A DNA stretch of 64,000 nucleotides from Clostridium estertheticum subsp. estertheticum (GTDB taxonomy: Bacteria; Bacillota; Clostridia; Clostridiales; Clostridiaceae): NCBI RefSeq assembly GCF_001877035.1, contig NZ_CP015756.1:1355001-1419000 (forward strand), read 5' to 3'. Below are positions 44,807 to 54,642 of this stretch, in pieces. The notes beneath the pieces were generated by a model. The model had not been told where the DNA came from and did not search any database. It saw only the letters and a list, made by a program, of their open reading frames with translations. Positions within the stretch are counted from its first letter, which is position 1. The number at the start of each line of letters is the position of its first letter. The position numbers and the translations under genes were made by a program.

Positions 44807-45724
44807 ATGGCATTATCTTCAGATATTATTTTTAATAACATGTTGAACCAATATAAATTACAAACAAAAGCAAATAATATAGGTTCGCATACAAGCACAA
44901 GTAGTGTTAATAAGGAAATAGAAAATCAGAAAATCATGTTTCAAACAATGCTTATTCAAATGATGGATAATTCCGGAACCTCAATGATGACACAACTAAT
45001 GTCTAGTGCTATATCAAATCAAAATTCCTATAGCATAAATGATTCATTAAATTCATGGAGTGATTTTAATGCTAAAATGAGAGATGCCACAAAATCATTA
45101 TCAAATGATAATAATTCTGATGGATTGGGGCTTACATCGGCTAAATATGAATCTAATCTTAATCCAGCAGCAATAAGCAATACATTAGGCGATTATGGTG
45201 GAAAATCTTATGGAGCATGGCAATTTTCGTCGAAGACAGGTTCTTTAGATTCATTTATAAGTTCACTAAAAATAAAGGATAAAGAAATTTATTCAAGGTT
45301 AACAGAGGCCAAAGCTAAAGATGGTAATGAATTTGGGAAAAACTTTGATCAAACGTGGACAAGTATTGCATTATGTAATAAAGATAAATTTTTAAAATTA
45401 CAGCAAAACAGTATAAAAGGAAATTATTACGATGTAGCAGCAGCAGAATTAAAGCAAAAGTATGGTTTTGATATAAGCAAGAAAAGTTATGCTTTAAAAG
45501 AAAGTCTACTATCTACAGTGGTTCAACACGGAGTTACAGGTACTTTATCAGTGTTCTCAAAACTTAATTTGAAAAATAGTGATAAGAGTATTATAAATGA
45601 TTTATATAATGAACGCCAAAAGGTTGATGTTTATTTTAGAGATAGTTCACAGGCTGTAAAGCAAAGCGTATACAATAGATTTACAAGAGAAAAGCAGGAT
45701 ATGCTTAATATATTAAATGCATAA
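44807..45724 (+). CDS. Lysozyme/lytic transglycosylase-like protein
   Basis: A 305-residue protein. From about residue 110 it looks like a lysozyme-superfamily domain: KYESNLNP with the probable catalytic Glu, then GDYGGKSYGAWQFSSKTGS, and a C-terminal VVQHGVTGTLSVF segment. The N-terminal 90 residues are Asn/Ser/Met-rich with an FQTMLIQMM stretch like rod-binding FlgJ-type segments. There is no signal peptide, so export would need another route, such as the flagellar system or lysis. It could also come from a phage. ATG 44807 has GGGTGAT upstream. Confidence 0.6.
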   Translation: MALSSDIIFNNMLNQYKLQTKANNIGSHTSTSSVNKEIENQKIMFQTMLIQMMDNSGTSMMTQLMSSAISNQNSYSINDSLNSWSDFNAKMRDATKSLSNDNNSDGLGLTSAKYESNLNPAAISNTLGDYGGKSYGAWQFSSKTGSLDSFISSLKIKDKEIYSRLTEAKAKDGNEFGKNFDQTWTSIALCNKDKFLKLQQNSIKGNYYDVAAAELKQKYGFDISKKSYALKESLLSTVVQHGVTGTLSVFSKLNLKNSDKSIINDLYNERQKVDVYFRDSSQAVKQSVYNRFTREKQDMLNILNA

Positions 45725-45758
45725 TTTATTTACGTTTTGAGTGAGTAAAAATATAATG

Positions 45759-45795
45759 AAATCTAGTAGATGTTAAGGTCTGCTGGATTTTTTTT
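45759..45795 (+). terminator. Terminator after lysozyme-like gene
   Basis: A 12-bp stem (45759-45770 with 45779-45790, two G-T pairs) followed by T to 45795. Confidence 0.8.
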
Positions 45796-45940
45796 ATAAA
45801 AATATTGAGAAAAAACCTAACAATATCAATAATATAGTATATATACCAATTATTGTCTTGAATATAAAAATATAAATAAAACATACTATTTATAACATTA
45901 AAATTGTTTTATGAAGATTTTATATTTGAGGGGGAACAAA

Positions 45941-48900
45941 ATGAAGAAATTTACCAAAAGAACAGCTATATTGCTTGCAACAGCATTATTTACTAATATA
46001 TTCAGTAATGTCGCACTAAGTGCGCAAGTCATACCAGGTATGCAAGTCGCACTAAGTGCGCAAGTCATGCCAGGTGTACAAACCACATTAGGAAAACAAA
46101 TTGTACAAGATACGCAAGGGTCACAGTTAAAAATCAGTAACACTGAACCTAAAATTAGTAAAAATACAGAAATCGAAGTTGGTGATAATATATCAGGGTT
46201 TACTCTTGAATCTAAAAAATGGATTTCAGATATACAGTCTACCTCTATGATATTTAAGCATAATAAAAGTGGAGCCAAATTAGTTTATTTACAAAATGAT
46301 GATGAAAATAAGGTGTTCTCCATAAGCTTTAGAACACCAGTTAATGATAACACTGGCGTTAATCACATTATTGAACATTCGGTTTTATGTGGTTCAAAGG
46401 ATTATCCCGTTAAAGATCCATTTTTAATTATGACTAAGCAATCACTAAGCACATTTTTAAATGCTTTTACAGGTCCAGATTTTACAATGTATCCAGTAGC
46501 TAGTAAGAATGATAAAGATTTTAATAATTTAATGAGTGTATATCTAGATGCAGTGTTTTGTCCTAATATAATTAAGGATCCCAAAATACTTAAACAAGAA
46601 GGCTGGCATTATGAGGTTAATAGTAAGACTGGTGAGCTAAATTATAATGGAATTGTATATAATGAGATGAAAGGTAGTTATTCTTCACCTCAGGTATTAT
46701 TATCTAATACTATTAATCAATCGCTTTTTAATGATAATTCATACAAATTTGAATCAGGTGGCAATCCTGATAATATACCTGATTTAACTTATGAAAAATT
46801 TATAAAGACTTATCAAAAATATTATGTTCCATCAAATAGCTCTATATATTTATATGGAAAATTAGATATTTATAATTCATTAAAATTTATGAATGATAAG
46901 TATCTTAGTAAAGCAAAAAAGGTAAATGTAGATAGTAAAATTAAATTAGAAAATAAATATATGAAAAAAGTTGAAAAAACAGCGCTATATCCAGTAGCGA
47001 AGACAGCAAGTACGTCAAATATGACTTATTTATCAGCTAACTATTTGATTGATAAAATTCCGAGTGCGCAGGATGTATTAGGATTTCAAATACTGCAAGA
47101 AATACTTTTAAATACTAAATCATCCTCTCTAAGGAAAACACTGCACGATAACGGCATTGGAGCAAATGTTTATGCAAGTTTTAATCCATCAACACTGCAA
47201 CCAACTTTTAGCATAATTGCAACTAATGCAAATGAATCACAAAAGCATCAATTTAAAAATCTAGTGGACGATGCATTAAAGCAAGTTGTGAAAGATGGAT
47301 TTGATAAAGAAACTGTAAATTCGGTATTAAGTGCTTTAGAATTAAGTTTGCGAACTCAAAACTCAGATGCAAATAGAGGAATGAATTACATGCTAACCGC
47401 TTTGAACTCCTGGAATTATGATATTAATCCAACAGAGTATTTGGAAATTACACCTTCTCTAAAAAAAATAAAATCACAATTAAATGATAAGTATTTTGAA
47501 AAACTAGTACAAAAATATTTATTAGATAATGAACATAATTCATTGGTTGTGTTAAAGCCATCAAGTGGATTAAATGAGATCAAAGAAGAAGTGTTAAAGA
47601 AGAAGTTAGCTGTTTACAAAAAATCACTATCACAAACTCAATTGACATCAATTAAAAAAGATACAGAGGAGTTAAAAAAGTGGCAGGGGACAGTGGACAC
47701 AAAAGAAAAATTATCAAAACTACCAACGCTGACCCGCAAAGATATAAAACTAAAAGAAGAAGAAATTCCAACAATAGAAAAAATAGAGCAAGGAACAAAA
47801 GTATTAAGCCATCCAATATTTACTAATGGCATATCTTATTATAATTTATATTTTGATAGCTCAAATGTGCCTCAAAATAAGGTGTTATATTTAAAATTAC
47901 TAGCTAGCATTTTAGGAAATGTTAATACGCAAAAATACAATCCTATGCAGATATCAAATAAAATGATGAAGTATACTGGTGGAATGGTGTTTAATTCAAC
48001 AGCATTTAGGAGTAATGCGAGTAGTGATGAATATGCGCCCAAAATTAGTATTTGTGCAAGCTCACTTAATAGTACATTGCCAGAAGCTTTGGATCTTTTA
48101 AGTGAAATAATGAATCATAGTGTGTTTAATGATAAGCCCCGTATGAAGGCTTTAATTAAAACGTTGAGAGTAAATTATGAGTCGATGTTTGTTAATCAAG
48201 GAAACACTCTGGCAATAAATCGTACATTGTCTTATTTATCTAATAGTGGTAAATATAAAGATTTGAATAGTATTCCATATTATGATTTTATTTGTGATTT
48301 AGATGATAACTATGAATCACGGTTTGATGAAATGGTAACAAATTTAAGTGATGTTAGTAATATTGTATTTAATAAGAAAGGATTAGTTGTAAGTTACACA
48401 GGAGACGAGAAAAATTATGAAAAATTCATTTATAATTTTAATAAATTTAAAGAAACAATTAATGATAAGAAATTTACTAAGCAAATCTACAAATTTGATT
48501 TTTCAAATAAAAATGAAGCCTTTGTAATTCCATCTCAGGTTCAATATGTGGTTAAGGCTGGAAATTTTACAAAGTCAGGGTATACCTATAATGGACATAT
48601 GAAGGTTCTTGAAAATATTTTAAATAGTGATTATTTATGGAAGGAACTTAGAGTAAAAGGTGGTGCTTATGGTGGCTCCATTAATTTTACGAAAGATGAG
48701 ATATTATTTTATTCTTATCGTGACCCAAACTTAAAGGAGACATTAGATACCTTTGAGGGAGTAGTAAAATTTTTAAAAGAATTTAGTGCAGATGATAAGG
48801 AAATGACTAATTATATAATAGGAACTATAGGAAATATGGATTATTTGAAAGGCCCTTATGTTAAAGGCATATTAGGTGATAATATGTATTTCTCAGGAAC

Positions 48901-49093
48901 TACTCAAAAGGACATTCAAAAAATACGCGACGAGGTTTTAGCAACTAAAGCCAGCGATATAAGAGAATTAGCTGGTCTTCTAGATGTAGTAATAAAACAG
49001 AATTTACATTGCGTTGTAGGAAGTGAAACTAAAATAAATAATAACAAAAACTTATTTGATAAAATCATAGTTCCTATTAAAAAACCTAAGTAG
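45941..49093 (+). CDS. Secreted M16C (presequence protease-like) metallopeptidase
   Basis: A 1050-residue zinc peptidase of the M16C group, related to PreP and clostridial insulinase-like proteins. It has a signal peptide (KKFTKRTAILLATALFTNIF then ALSAQ), the inverted zinc motif HIIEH (H142, E145, H146) and a distal Glu E242 in YNEMKG. The second half is the usual inactive M16 half forming the chamber. It would degrade unfolded peptides outside the cell. ATG 45941 follows GAGGGGGA; in-frame ATG 45911 lacks a site. A 36-base duplication sits at the signal cleavage region. Confidence 0.9.
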   Translation: MKKFTKRTAILLATALFTNIFSNVALSAQVIPGMQVALSAQVMPGVQTTLGKQIVQDTQGSQLKISNTEPKISKNTEIEVGDNISGFTLESKKWISDIQSTSMIFKHNKSGAKLVYLQNDDENKVFSISFRTPVNDNTGVNHIIEHSVLCGSKDYPVKDPFLIMTKQSLSTFLNAFTGPDFTMYPVASKNDKDFNNLMSVYLDAVFCPNIIKDPKILKQEGWHYEVNSKTGELNYNGIVYNEMKGSYSSPQVLLSNTINQSLFNDNSYKFESGGNPDNIPDLTYEKFIKTYQKYYVPSNSSIYLYGKLDIYNSLKFMNDKYLSKAKKVNVDSKIKLENKYMKKVEKTALYPVAKTASTSNMTYLSANYLIDKIPSAQDVLGFQILQEILLNTKSSSLRKTLHDNGIGANVYASFNPSTLQPTFSIIATNANESQKHQFKNLVDDALKQVVKDGFDKETVNSVLSALELSLRTQNSDANRGMNYMLTALNSWNYDINPTEYLEITPSLKKIKSQLNDKYFEKLVQKYLLDNEHNSLVVLKPSSGLNEIKEEVLKKKLAVYKKSLSQTQLTSIKKDTEELKKWQGTVDTKEKLSKLPTLTRKDIKLKEEEIPTIEKIEQGTKVLSHPIFTNGISYYNLYFDSSNVPQNKVLYLKLLASILGNVNTQKYNPMQISNKMMKYTGGMVFNSTAFRSNASSDEYAPKISICASSLNSTLPEALDLLSEIMNHSVFNDKPRMKALIKTLRVNYESMFVNQGNTLAINRTLSYLSNSGKYKDLNSIPYYDFICDLDDNYESRFDEMVTNLSDVSNIVFNKKGLVVSYTGDEKNYEKFIYNFNKFKETINDKKFTKQIYKFDFSNKNEAFVIPSQVQYVVKAGNFTKSGYTYNGHMKVLENILNSDYLWKELRVKGGAYGGSINFTKDEILFYSYRDPNLKETLDTFEGVVKFLKEFSADDKEMTNYIIGTIGNMDYLKGPYVKGILGDNMYFSGTTQKDIQKIRDEVLATKASDIRELAGLLDVVIKQNLHCVVGSETKINNNKNLFDKIIVPIKKPK
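46010..46081 (+). repeat. 36-bp tandem duplication at signal-peptide cleavage site
   Basis: Two in-frame copies (46010-46045 and 46046-46081) each encode 12 residues, VALSAQVIPGMQ and VALSAQVMPGVQ. They differ at three bases by eye. Each contains an A-x-A type signal peptidase site. Confidence 0.9.
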
Positions 49094-49100
49094 TCCTTTA

Positions 49101-49136
49101 GAAAAGAACATAGAATGAAGATTTTATGTTCTTTTC
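49101..49136 (+). terminator. Hairpin after M16C gene
   Basis: A 12-bp stem GAAAAGAACATA (49101-49112) with 49125-49136; the 3' arm holds four T. Confidence 0.55.
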
Positions 49137-49185
49137 GAATTTATGGTATAATTAGAGGATTATAAAATTTATTTAGGGAGAAAAT

Positions 49186-52100
49186 ATGTTGAATGAAGAT
49201 ATGATATTACAAATATTCAATGAAGGAACAAGTGGTAAAAATGGAGCTAAAGGGCAAAGGGTCCTTAGCAATGATTTAGTTTCATCGATAGATATTACAA
49301 ATGAAGATAAACTAATATGTATCGATGGTAATGTGATTTCAGAGAAACTTTTTAATGAATACCACACAAAAATCGAAATGGATGCAGGCAGAAGAAGTAT
49401 ATTTTCTACTTTCTGTAGCTGTGCTGATTTTGAAAATAATGAGTTTAAAAAAGAAAATTATTGTTGTAAACATTTAGTTGCAACATTCTATAAAGCATTA
49501 GATGATTTAGCAAGGAACCCTCTTTTAAGAGAAGATGATGTAGAGAAACCAAGTATATATAAGAGTAAAAGCAATATATTATCTATGCTTTTAGGGGATG
49601 AAAAACAAAAGGATGAGACTAAAATAGAAGTCTATATAAATAAAAATCAGTGGACCAGCGACCTTACAGCGGAATTTAAGATAGGGTTAAGTTCTATGAC
49701 TTCAAATAATCTTTATGTTTTAAAGGACATTAACCATTTTATATTAGCATGTTATAATAATATTCCTATAAGTTATAGTAAAAATTTCACATTTAATGTT
49801 AAAAATCAAAAATTAAGTACTAAGGATAAAAGGCTTATTGATTTTATTGAAATGTTAAAAACTATAGAGGGAGAACAAAGAAGTGCACGTAGAAGTGAAG
49901 AAAGATATGTAGATGGAAAAAACATAAAAATACCTCAGTACTTAACAAGAGAATTTTTTGAAGTTATAACTAAGCATAGGGTTTATCTAAATGATGGCTT
50001 TTTTTATAGACCTATTGATACAGAAATTTTATATGAATCTCCACCATTAGATTTTGATTTGAAATTAATTAAAGACACTTATGTACTAAAGTCATCAAGT
50101 GGAATGCCAGTTCCTTTAGGATCCAAGAATGATGTCTTTTTGTATGGAAGCATTATATATCTTCCAGATTATGAATTTTGTTATAAAATAAATCCATATC
50201 TACAAATTTTTAATGAGGCAAAGGTTGTAACTATGGAGAGTGCTCAGGAAGAGACTATATTAAGACGGTTAATTCCAAATCTAAATTCTTTATCACCGAG
50301 CGTTGTTTTATCGAAGGCTATTAAAGATAAAATTATAATGGCCAAATGTGAAATTAGTTTCTATTTTGATCAGGTAGGAAAAGATATTACCCTAACATTA
50401 AGGGTTAAGTATGGAACATTTGAGTTTAATATTTTTGAGGATTGTGATGAAAAGATAATATATAGGGATTCTAAAAAAGAGACTCAGGTTATAACTGTTT
50501 TAAAGAACTTGGGATTTGAGGAAATAAAGAACAAATTTTATTTCTTAAAAGGAGAAGACTATATATTCAAATTTTTTAAGAGCGATATAGGTGTACTTCA
50601 AGAAATGGGGGAAGTATATTATTCTCAAAATTTTAAGGGTATAAAATCATTAGGGACCAAAGCAATAAGTGGAAATATTAAAAGTGGAAAATATAATTAC
50701 TTCGAAATGGATTTTAAAATAGGCGATATAGAGCCAAAAGAAACTACTAATATATTACGTGCATTTAGAAATAACATCAAATATTATAAGCTTAAAAATG
50801 GTGAGTATCTTGATTTGGAGGAGTTAGAACTTAATAAATTCTTAAAGCTATTAGATGTTATTACGCCACCTAACAGCTTTGACAACCATATTGAAATATC
50901 AAAAGGCAAAGGTGTTTTTTTAGATAGTTATTTAGAAGATAATAATATTAGGTATATAAAAGGCAAAAAAGAGCTAGAAGAAGTACATGATAAACTTAAG
51001 AATATTGAAAAACTAAATTTCAAAGAGCCAGATGATTTAAAAGGTACATTAAGAAAATATCAAAAGATTGGGTACAATTGGTTTAAAACATTAGATTATT
51101 TAGGATTTGGTGGAATACTCGGAGATGAAATGGGTCTTGGTAAAACTATCCAAGCGATTGCTTTTATATTATCAAATAAGGGAAGTAAGAGTTTAATTGT
51201 AGCACCAACTTCGCTTATATATAATTGGATTAGTGAGTTTGAAAAGTTTGCGCCTACATTAAAGGTGGCTGCAATTAGTGGACCTAAGGATGAGAGAGTC
51301 GAGATAATTAAAAATATAGAGAAATTTGATGTTATTATAACCACATATAATTTATTAAAAAGAGATTTAGAAAACTACGCGACATTAAAGTTCGATTATT
51401 GCATAATAGATGAAGCACAAAATATTAAAAATCCACATTCTCAAAATGCGATAGCAATTAAGGAAATAGTAGCAAAGACAAAATTTGCACTGTCGGGTAC
51501 GCCAATAGAAAATTCAGTTATGGATTTATGGTCTATATTTGATTTTATAATGCCAGGATACTTATACGATGAAAAAATGTTTAGTGTAAGATATCATAAG
51601 AAACTTAAGGCAAATCCAGAGGTGCTAGAGGACTTAAATAGGCTTATAAAACCTTTTATTTTAAGAAGGCGAAAGAAAGATGTTTTGAAGGAATTACCTG
51701 ATAAAATAGAAAAGACATTAATGGTTAATTTAGAGCATCAGCAGAAAAAAGTCTATAAGACCTATGCAAATCATGCAATGGAGCTTATTAAAAACAAGGT
51801 AAAAAACGATGAGTTTAAAAATAGTAAAATAGAGATACTCTCTTATATTACAAAGTTAAGACAATTATGTTTAGACCCAGCTGTATTATTAAATGATTAT
51901 AGTGGGGGTAGCGCAAAAATAGAAGCTCTTGTAGAACATCTTCATAAGTGTGTAGATGAGCAGCATAAAGTACTTGTTTTTTCTCAATTCACATCTGTGC
52001 TTAAGAATATACAAAAGAGGCTTAGGGTGGAGGGAATTACTTTTAGCTATTTGGATGGTTCTATTCCGTCTAAAAAGAGGATGGATTTGGTAGAAACTTT

Positions 52101-52437
52101 TAATGATGGAGAAGATCTCGTATTCTTAATAAGTTTAAAGGCTGGAGGAACGGGACTAAATTTAACTTCAGCAGATGTAGTAATCCATTTTGATCCTTGG
52201 TGGAACCCAGCTGTGGAAGAACAAGCTACTGATAGAGCTCATAGAATAGGACAAAAAAATGTGGTGAGTGTTATAAAAATTATAGCCAAAGGGACAATTG
52301 AGGAAAAAATTCTGTTACTTCAAGAAGAAAAGAAAAAACTCATATCAGAGCTTATGGGAGAGGAAATGGCTAGCGGTGAAGGGTTCGCAACGCTAAGTGA
52401 TGATGAAATATATGGCTTATTTGAGATGAAGGAATGA
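49186..52437 (+). CDS. SNF2-family helicase with SWIM zinc finger
   Basis: A 1083-residue SNF2 ATPase. The N-terminus has a SWIM finger (C77, C79, C94, H96). A bacterial SNF2-associated region follows to about 600. The ATPase core starts with DEMGLGKT (K653), then DEAQ at 742-745, SGTPIENS, and a C-terminal helicase half with QFTS, KAGGTGLNLT and QATDRAHRIGQ. It likely moves along or remodels DNA-protein complexes, for example stalled RNA polymerase as in RapA. Partner and exact role are unknown. It is a single-gene unit. Confidence 0.92.
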   Translation: MLNEDMILQIFNEGTSGKNGAKGQRVLSNDLVSSIDITNEDKLICIDGNVISEKLFNEYHTKIEMDAGRRSIFSTFCSCADFENNEFKKENYCCKHLVATFYKALDDLARNPLLREDDVEKPSIYKSKSNILSMLLGDEKQKDETKIEVYINKNQWTSDLTAEFKIGLSSMTSNNLYVLKDINHFILACYNNIPISYSKNFTFNVKNQKLSTKDKRLIDFIEMLKTIEGEQRSARRSEERYVDGKNIKIPQYLTREFFEVITKHRVYLNDGFFYRPIDTEILYESPPLDFDLKLIKDTYVLKSSSGMPVPLGSKNDVFLYGSIIYLPDYEFCYKINPYLQIFNEAKVVTMESAQEETILRRLIPNLNSLSPSVVLSKAIKDKIIMAKCEISFYFDQVGKDITLTLRVKYGTFEFNIFEDCDEKIIYRDSKKETQVITVLKNLGFEEIKNKFYFLKGEDYIFKFFKSDIGVLQEMGEVYYSQNFKGIKSLGTKAISGNIKSGKYNYFEMDFKIGDIEPKETTNILRAFRNNIKYYKLKNGEYLDLEELELNKFLKLLDVITPPNSFDNHIEISKGKGVFLDSYLEDNNIRYIKGKKELEEVHDKLKNIEKLNFKEPDDLKGTLRKYQKIGYNWFKTLDYLGFGGILGDEMGLGKTIQAIAFILSNKGSKSLIVAPTSLIYNWISEFEKFAPTLKVAAISGPKDERVEIIKNIEKFDVIITTYNLLKRDLENYATLKFDYCIIDEAQNIKNPHSQNAIAIKEIVAKTKFALSGTPIENSVMDLWSIFDFIMPGYLYDEKMFSVRYHKKLKANPEVLEDLNRLIKPFILRRRKKDVLKELPDKIEKTLMVNLEHQQKKVYKTYANHAMELIKNKVKNDEFKNSKIEILSYITKLRQLCLDPAVLLNDYSGGSAKIEALVEHLHKCVDEQHKVLVFSQFTSVLKNIQKRLRVEGITFSYLDGSIPSKKRMDLVETFNDGEDLVFLISLKAGGTGLNLTSADVVIHFDPWWNPAVEEQATDRAHRIGQKNVVSVIKIIAKGTIEEKILLLQEEKKKLISELMGEEMASGEGFATLSDDEIYGLFEMKE

Positions 52438-52528
52438 TTTTAAATGTATTGTATAATGGTAAATACGTATAATGCTCACAATAGACTGAGATGAGATTAT
52501 GGTTGTAAACAATGATGTAAAAGAATCA

Positions 52529-52567
52529 AACAAATTGCTCCTGCTTATTAAGTAGGAGCAATTTGTT
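52529..52567. terminator. Bidirectional terminator between SNF2 and TPR genes
   Basis: A 19-bp stem (52529-52547 with 52549-52567, one G-T pair); its edge overlaps the stop of the TPR gene. Confidence 0.75.
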
Positions 52568-53261
52568 ATGTAATCTCTAAATACATATTTTTCAATACGG
52601 TATAATGACATTTATACCATTCATTTTTAGGTTCTATTTCATATGCTTTTTCTGCAAATAATAAAGCACTTACGCTATTTTCCATAACTACGCACACTTC
52701 AGAAGCTCCAAAATAGGCAATGCTCTTAGTATTGTCAAGGTAGATGGCTCTATTATAGAGTTTAAGGGCCTCTTCTTTATTTGATAGTGAGAGTAGCACG
52801 CTAGCTTTACCACATAGAGCGTCGTAAAAATCAGGGCTTAATTTAAGGCAAATATTAAAGCAATCTAATGCTTCTTTTAATCTATTGAGAATAGCTAAGA
52901 ACTCTCCTTTTTTTAAATAGATGAGAGCATTTTGATTATCGCCTTCAAGAAGTTCTTCACAATAGTAAACGCATTTATCAAAGTCTCCTGTTAAATCACT
53001 TATATCAATTAATTTCCAGTAAGCGTTTGGGTCACTTGGAACTAATTTAAGATATTCTTTTATACATTTTTCAGCCTCATCAGCTTCATATAGTTCTAGG
53101 AAAGCGTCAGCTTTAACAAAATACGCTAGAGAATATTTATTATCTAGTAAAATTGCCTTATTATAATTTCTAAATGCCTTTTCAATCTCTCCATCGTTAA
53201 AAAGACCTTTGCCTTTTTCTATATATTGTTTAACTAAAGCTTCATCACTTATTAGTTTCAT
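52566..53261 (-). CDS. Tetratricopeptide repeat protein
   Basis: A 231-residue soluble protein built of about six TPR units (for example AFRNYNKAILLDNKYSLAYF and EALDCFNICLKLSPDFYDAL). It is a protein-protein interaction scaffold; partner unknown. GAGGAG precedes ATG 53261. No signal peptide or catalytic motif. Confidence 0.85.
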   Translation of the reverse strand: MKLISDEALVKQYIEKGKGLFNDGEIEKAFRNYNKAILLDNKYSLAYFVKADAFLELYEADEAEKCIKEYLKLVPSDPNAYWKLIDISDLTGDFDKCVYYCEELLEGDNQNALIYLKKGEFLAILNRLKEALDCFNICLKLSPDFYDALCGKASVLLSLSNKEEALKLYNRAIYLDNTKSIAYFGASEVCVVMENSVSALLFAEKAYEIEPKNEWYKCHYTVLKNMYLEIT

Positions 53262-53390
53262 TAAAATGCTCCTCTCAATTGTAATATCACATTATAATTA
53301 TTGACACAAAATAAAACAGTATACATAAACATTGTTCATCTATTAATAAAATACTTTTTATTATAATTAATGTCTGTTATAATTAAATGG

Positions 53391-53414
53391 TTTGTATAAA
53401 TAGGTTTATACAAA
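53391..53414. promoter_or_regulatory. 24-bp palindrome in 5' region of DEAD-box gene
   Basis: TTTGTATAAA-TAGG-TTTATACAAA is perfectly inverted. It begins about 8 bases after an extended -10 (TG-T-TATAAT, TATAAT at 53378-53383), so it would be at the 5' end of the transcript. It could be an operator or an mRNA stem-loop. Confidence 0.45.
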
Positions 53415-53468
53415 TAAAATGTATAAAAAAACAATAAAAATAATTTTGAAATAGAAAGGTAAATAAAA

Positions 53469-54575
53469 ATGATAAAGTTTAAAAAATTAGGGATTAATGA
53501 TGATATTTTAAGTGCGATAAAAATTCAAGGAATAACTGAGCCAACTCCTATTCAAGAGAAGAGTATTCAATTAATAAAGGATGGCAAGGATGTTATAGCA
53601 GAGGCACAAACAGGAACGGGAAAGACACTTGCATTTTTGCTGCCAATGTTTGATAATATGTCAGCGGATATTGATACAATACAAGGATTAATAGTTACAC
53701 CTACAAGAGAACTTGCTATTCAGATAACTGAGGAAGCGAAGAAAATTGCCGGAGCTAAAAATTTAAATATTTTAGCAGCTTATGGTGGTAAAGATATTGG
53801 TGCGCAACTCAAAAAACTAAAGGGAAATATCCATCTTGTCATTGCAACACCAGGAAGGTTACTCGATCACCTTAGACGTGGTACTGTGAATCTTGATAAA
53901 CTTAGGACAGTAGTGTTAGATGAAGCAGATCAGATGCTTCTTATGGGGTTTAAAAATGATATTGAGAACATTTTAATGGAGACACCTAAAAATAGGCAGA
54001 CTTTATGTTTCTCAGCAACTATGAGCTCAGATGTTAAAAAAATGGCATATAAGTATATGAATGATCCTATAGAAGTAATTATTAAAAAAGAAGAGGCGAC
54101 GCTTAAGAACATTAAGCAATTTTTAATAGAGACTACAGACAGAAAAAAACAAGAAGATTTATGTAAGGTAATTGACGCGGATAATCCTTTTATGGCTATC
54201 ATATTCTGTAGAACGAAAAGAAGAGTTGATGATCTTGAGGTAGCTCTTTATAAAAAGGGGTATAATTGCAAGAAGCTTCATTCTGATATAACACAAGCAA
54301 AGAGAGAAAAAATAATGAGAGACTTTAAAAAATGCGATATACAATATTTGATTGCCACAGATGTTGCTGCTAGAGGCCTTGATATAAATGGAGTAGATCA
54401 TGTGTATAATTACGATATGCCAGAAACTGCTGAGAGTTATATTCACCGTATTGGTAGAACTGGTAGAGCTGGCGAGGATGGATATACATATTTATTTTCA
54501 GCACCAAAGGACAAATTTCTTTTAGATGCAATAGAAAGAAAATTAAAAAGTCCAATTCCTAGAAAAATATTGTAG
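53469..54575 (+). CDS. DEAD-box RNA helicase
   Basis: A 368-residue ATP-dependent RNA helicase with all core motifs: Q motif (EPTPIQ), AQTGTGKT (46-53), PTRELA, DEAD (151-154), SAT, and ARGLD and HRIGRTGRAG in the second domain. It is only the helicase core, without the RNA-binding tail of CshA/DbpA, so the target RNA is not indicated. The clostridial short form is often linked to cold adaptation or ribosome assembly. Confidence 0.93.
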   Translation: MIKFKKLGINDDILSAIKIQGITEPTPIQEKSIQLIKDGKDVIAEAQTGTGKTLAFLLPMFDNMSADIDTIQGLIVTPTRELAIQITEEAKKIAGAKNLNILAAYGGKDIGAQLKKLKGNIHLVIATPGRLLDHLRRGTVNLDKLRTVVLDEADQMLLMGFKNDIENILMETPKNRQTLCFSATMSSDVKKMAYKYMNDPIEVIIKKEEATLKNIKQFLIETTDRKKQEDLCKVIDADNPFMAIIFCRTKRRVDDLEVALYKKGYNCKKLHSDITQAKREKIMRDFKKCDIQYLIATDVAARGLDINGVDHVYNYDMPETAESYIHRIGRTGRAGEDGYTYLFSAPKDKFLLDAIERKLKSPIPRKIL

Positions 54576-54593
54576 TATGTAATTAAATGACCT

Positions 54594-54642
54594 AATAGAA
54601 CACCTAAAGCTAATTTTAATAATTAACTTTAGGTGTTCTATT
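54594..54642. terminator. Bidirectional terminator between DEAD-box and CorC-like genes
   Basis: A perfect 16-bp stem AATAGAACACCTAAAG (54594-54609) with 54627-54642, between convergent genes. Confidence 0.85.
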
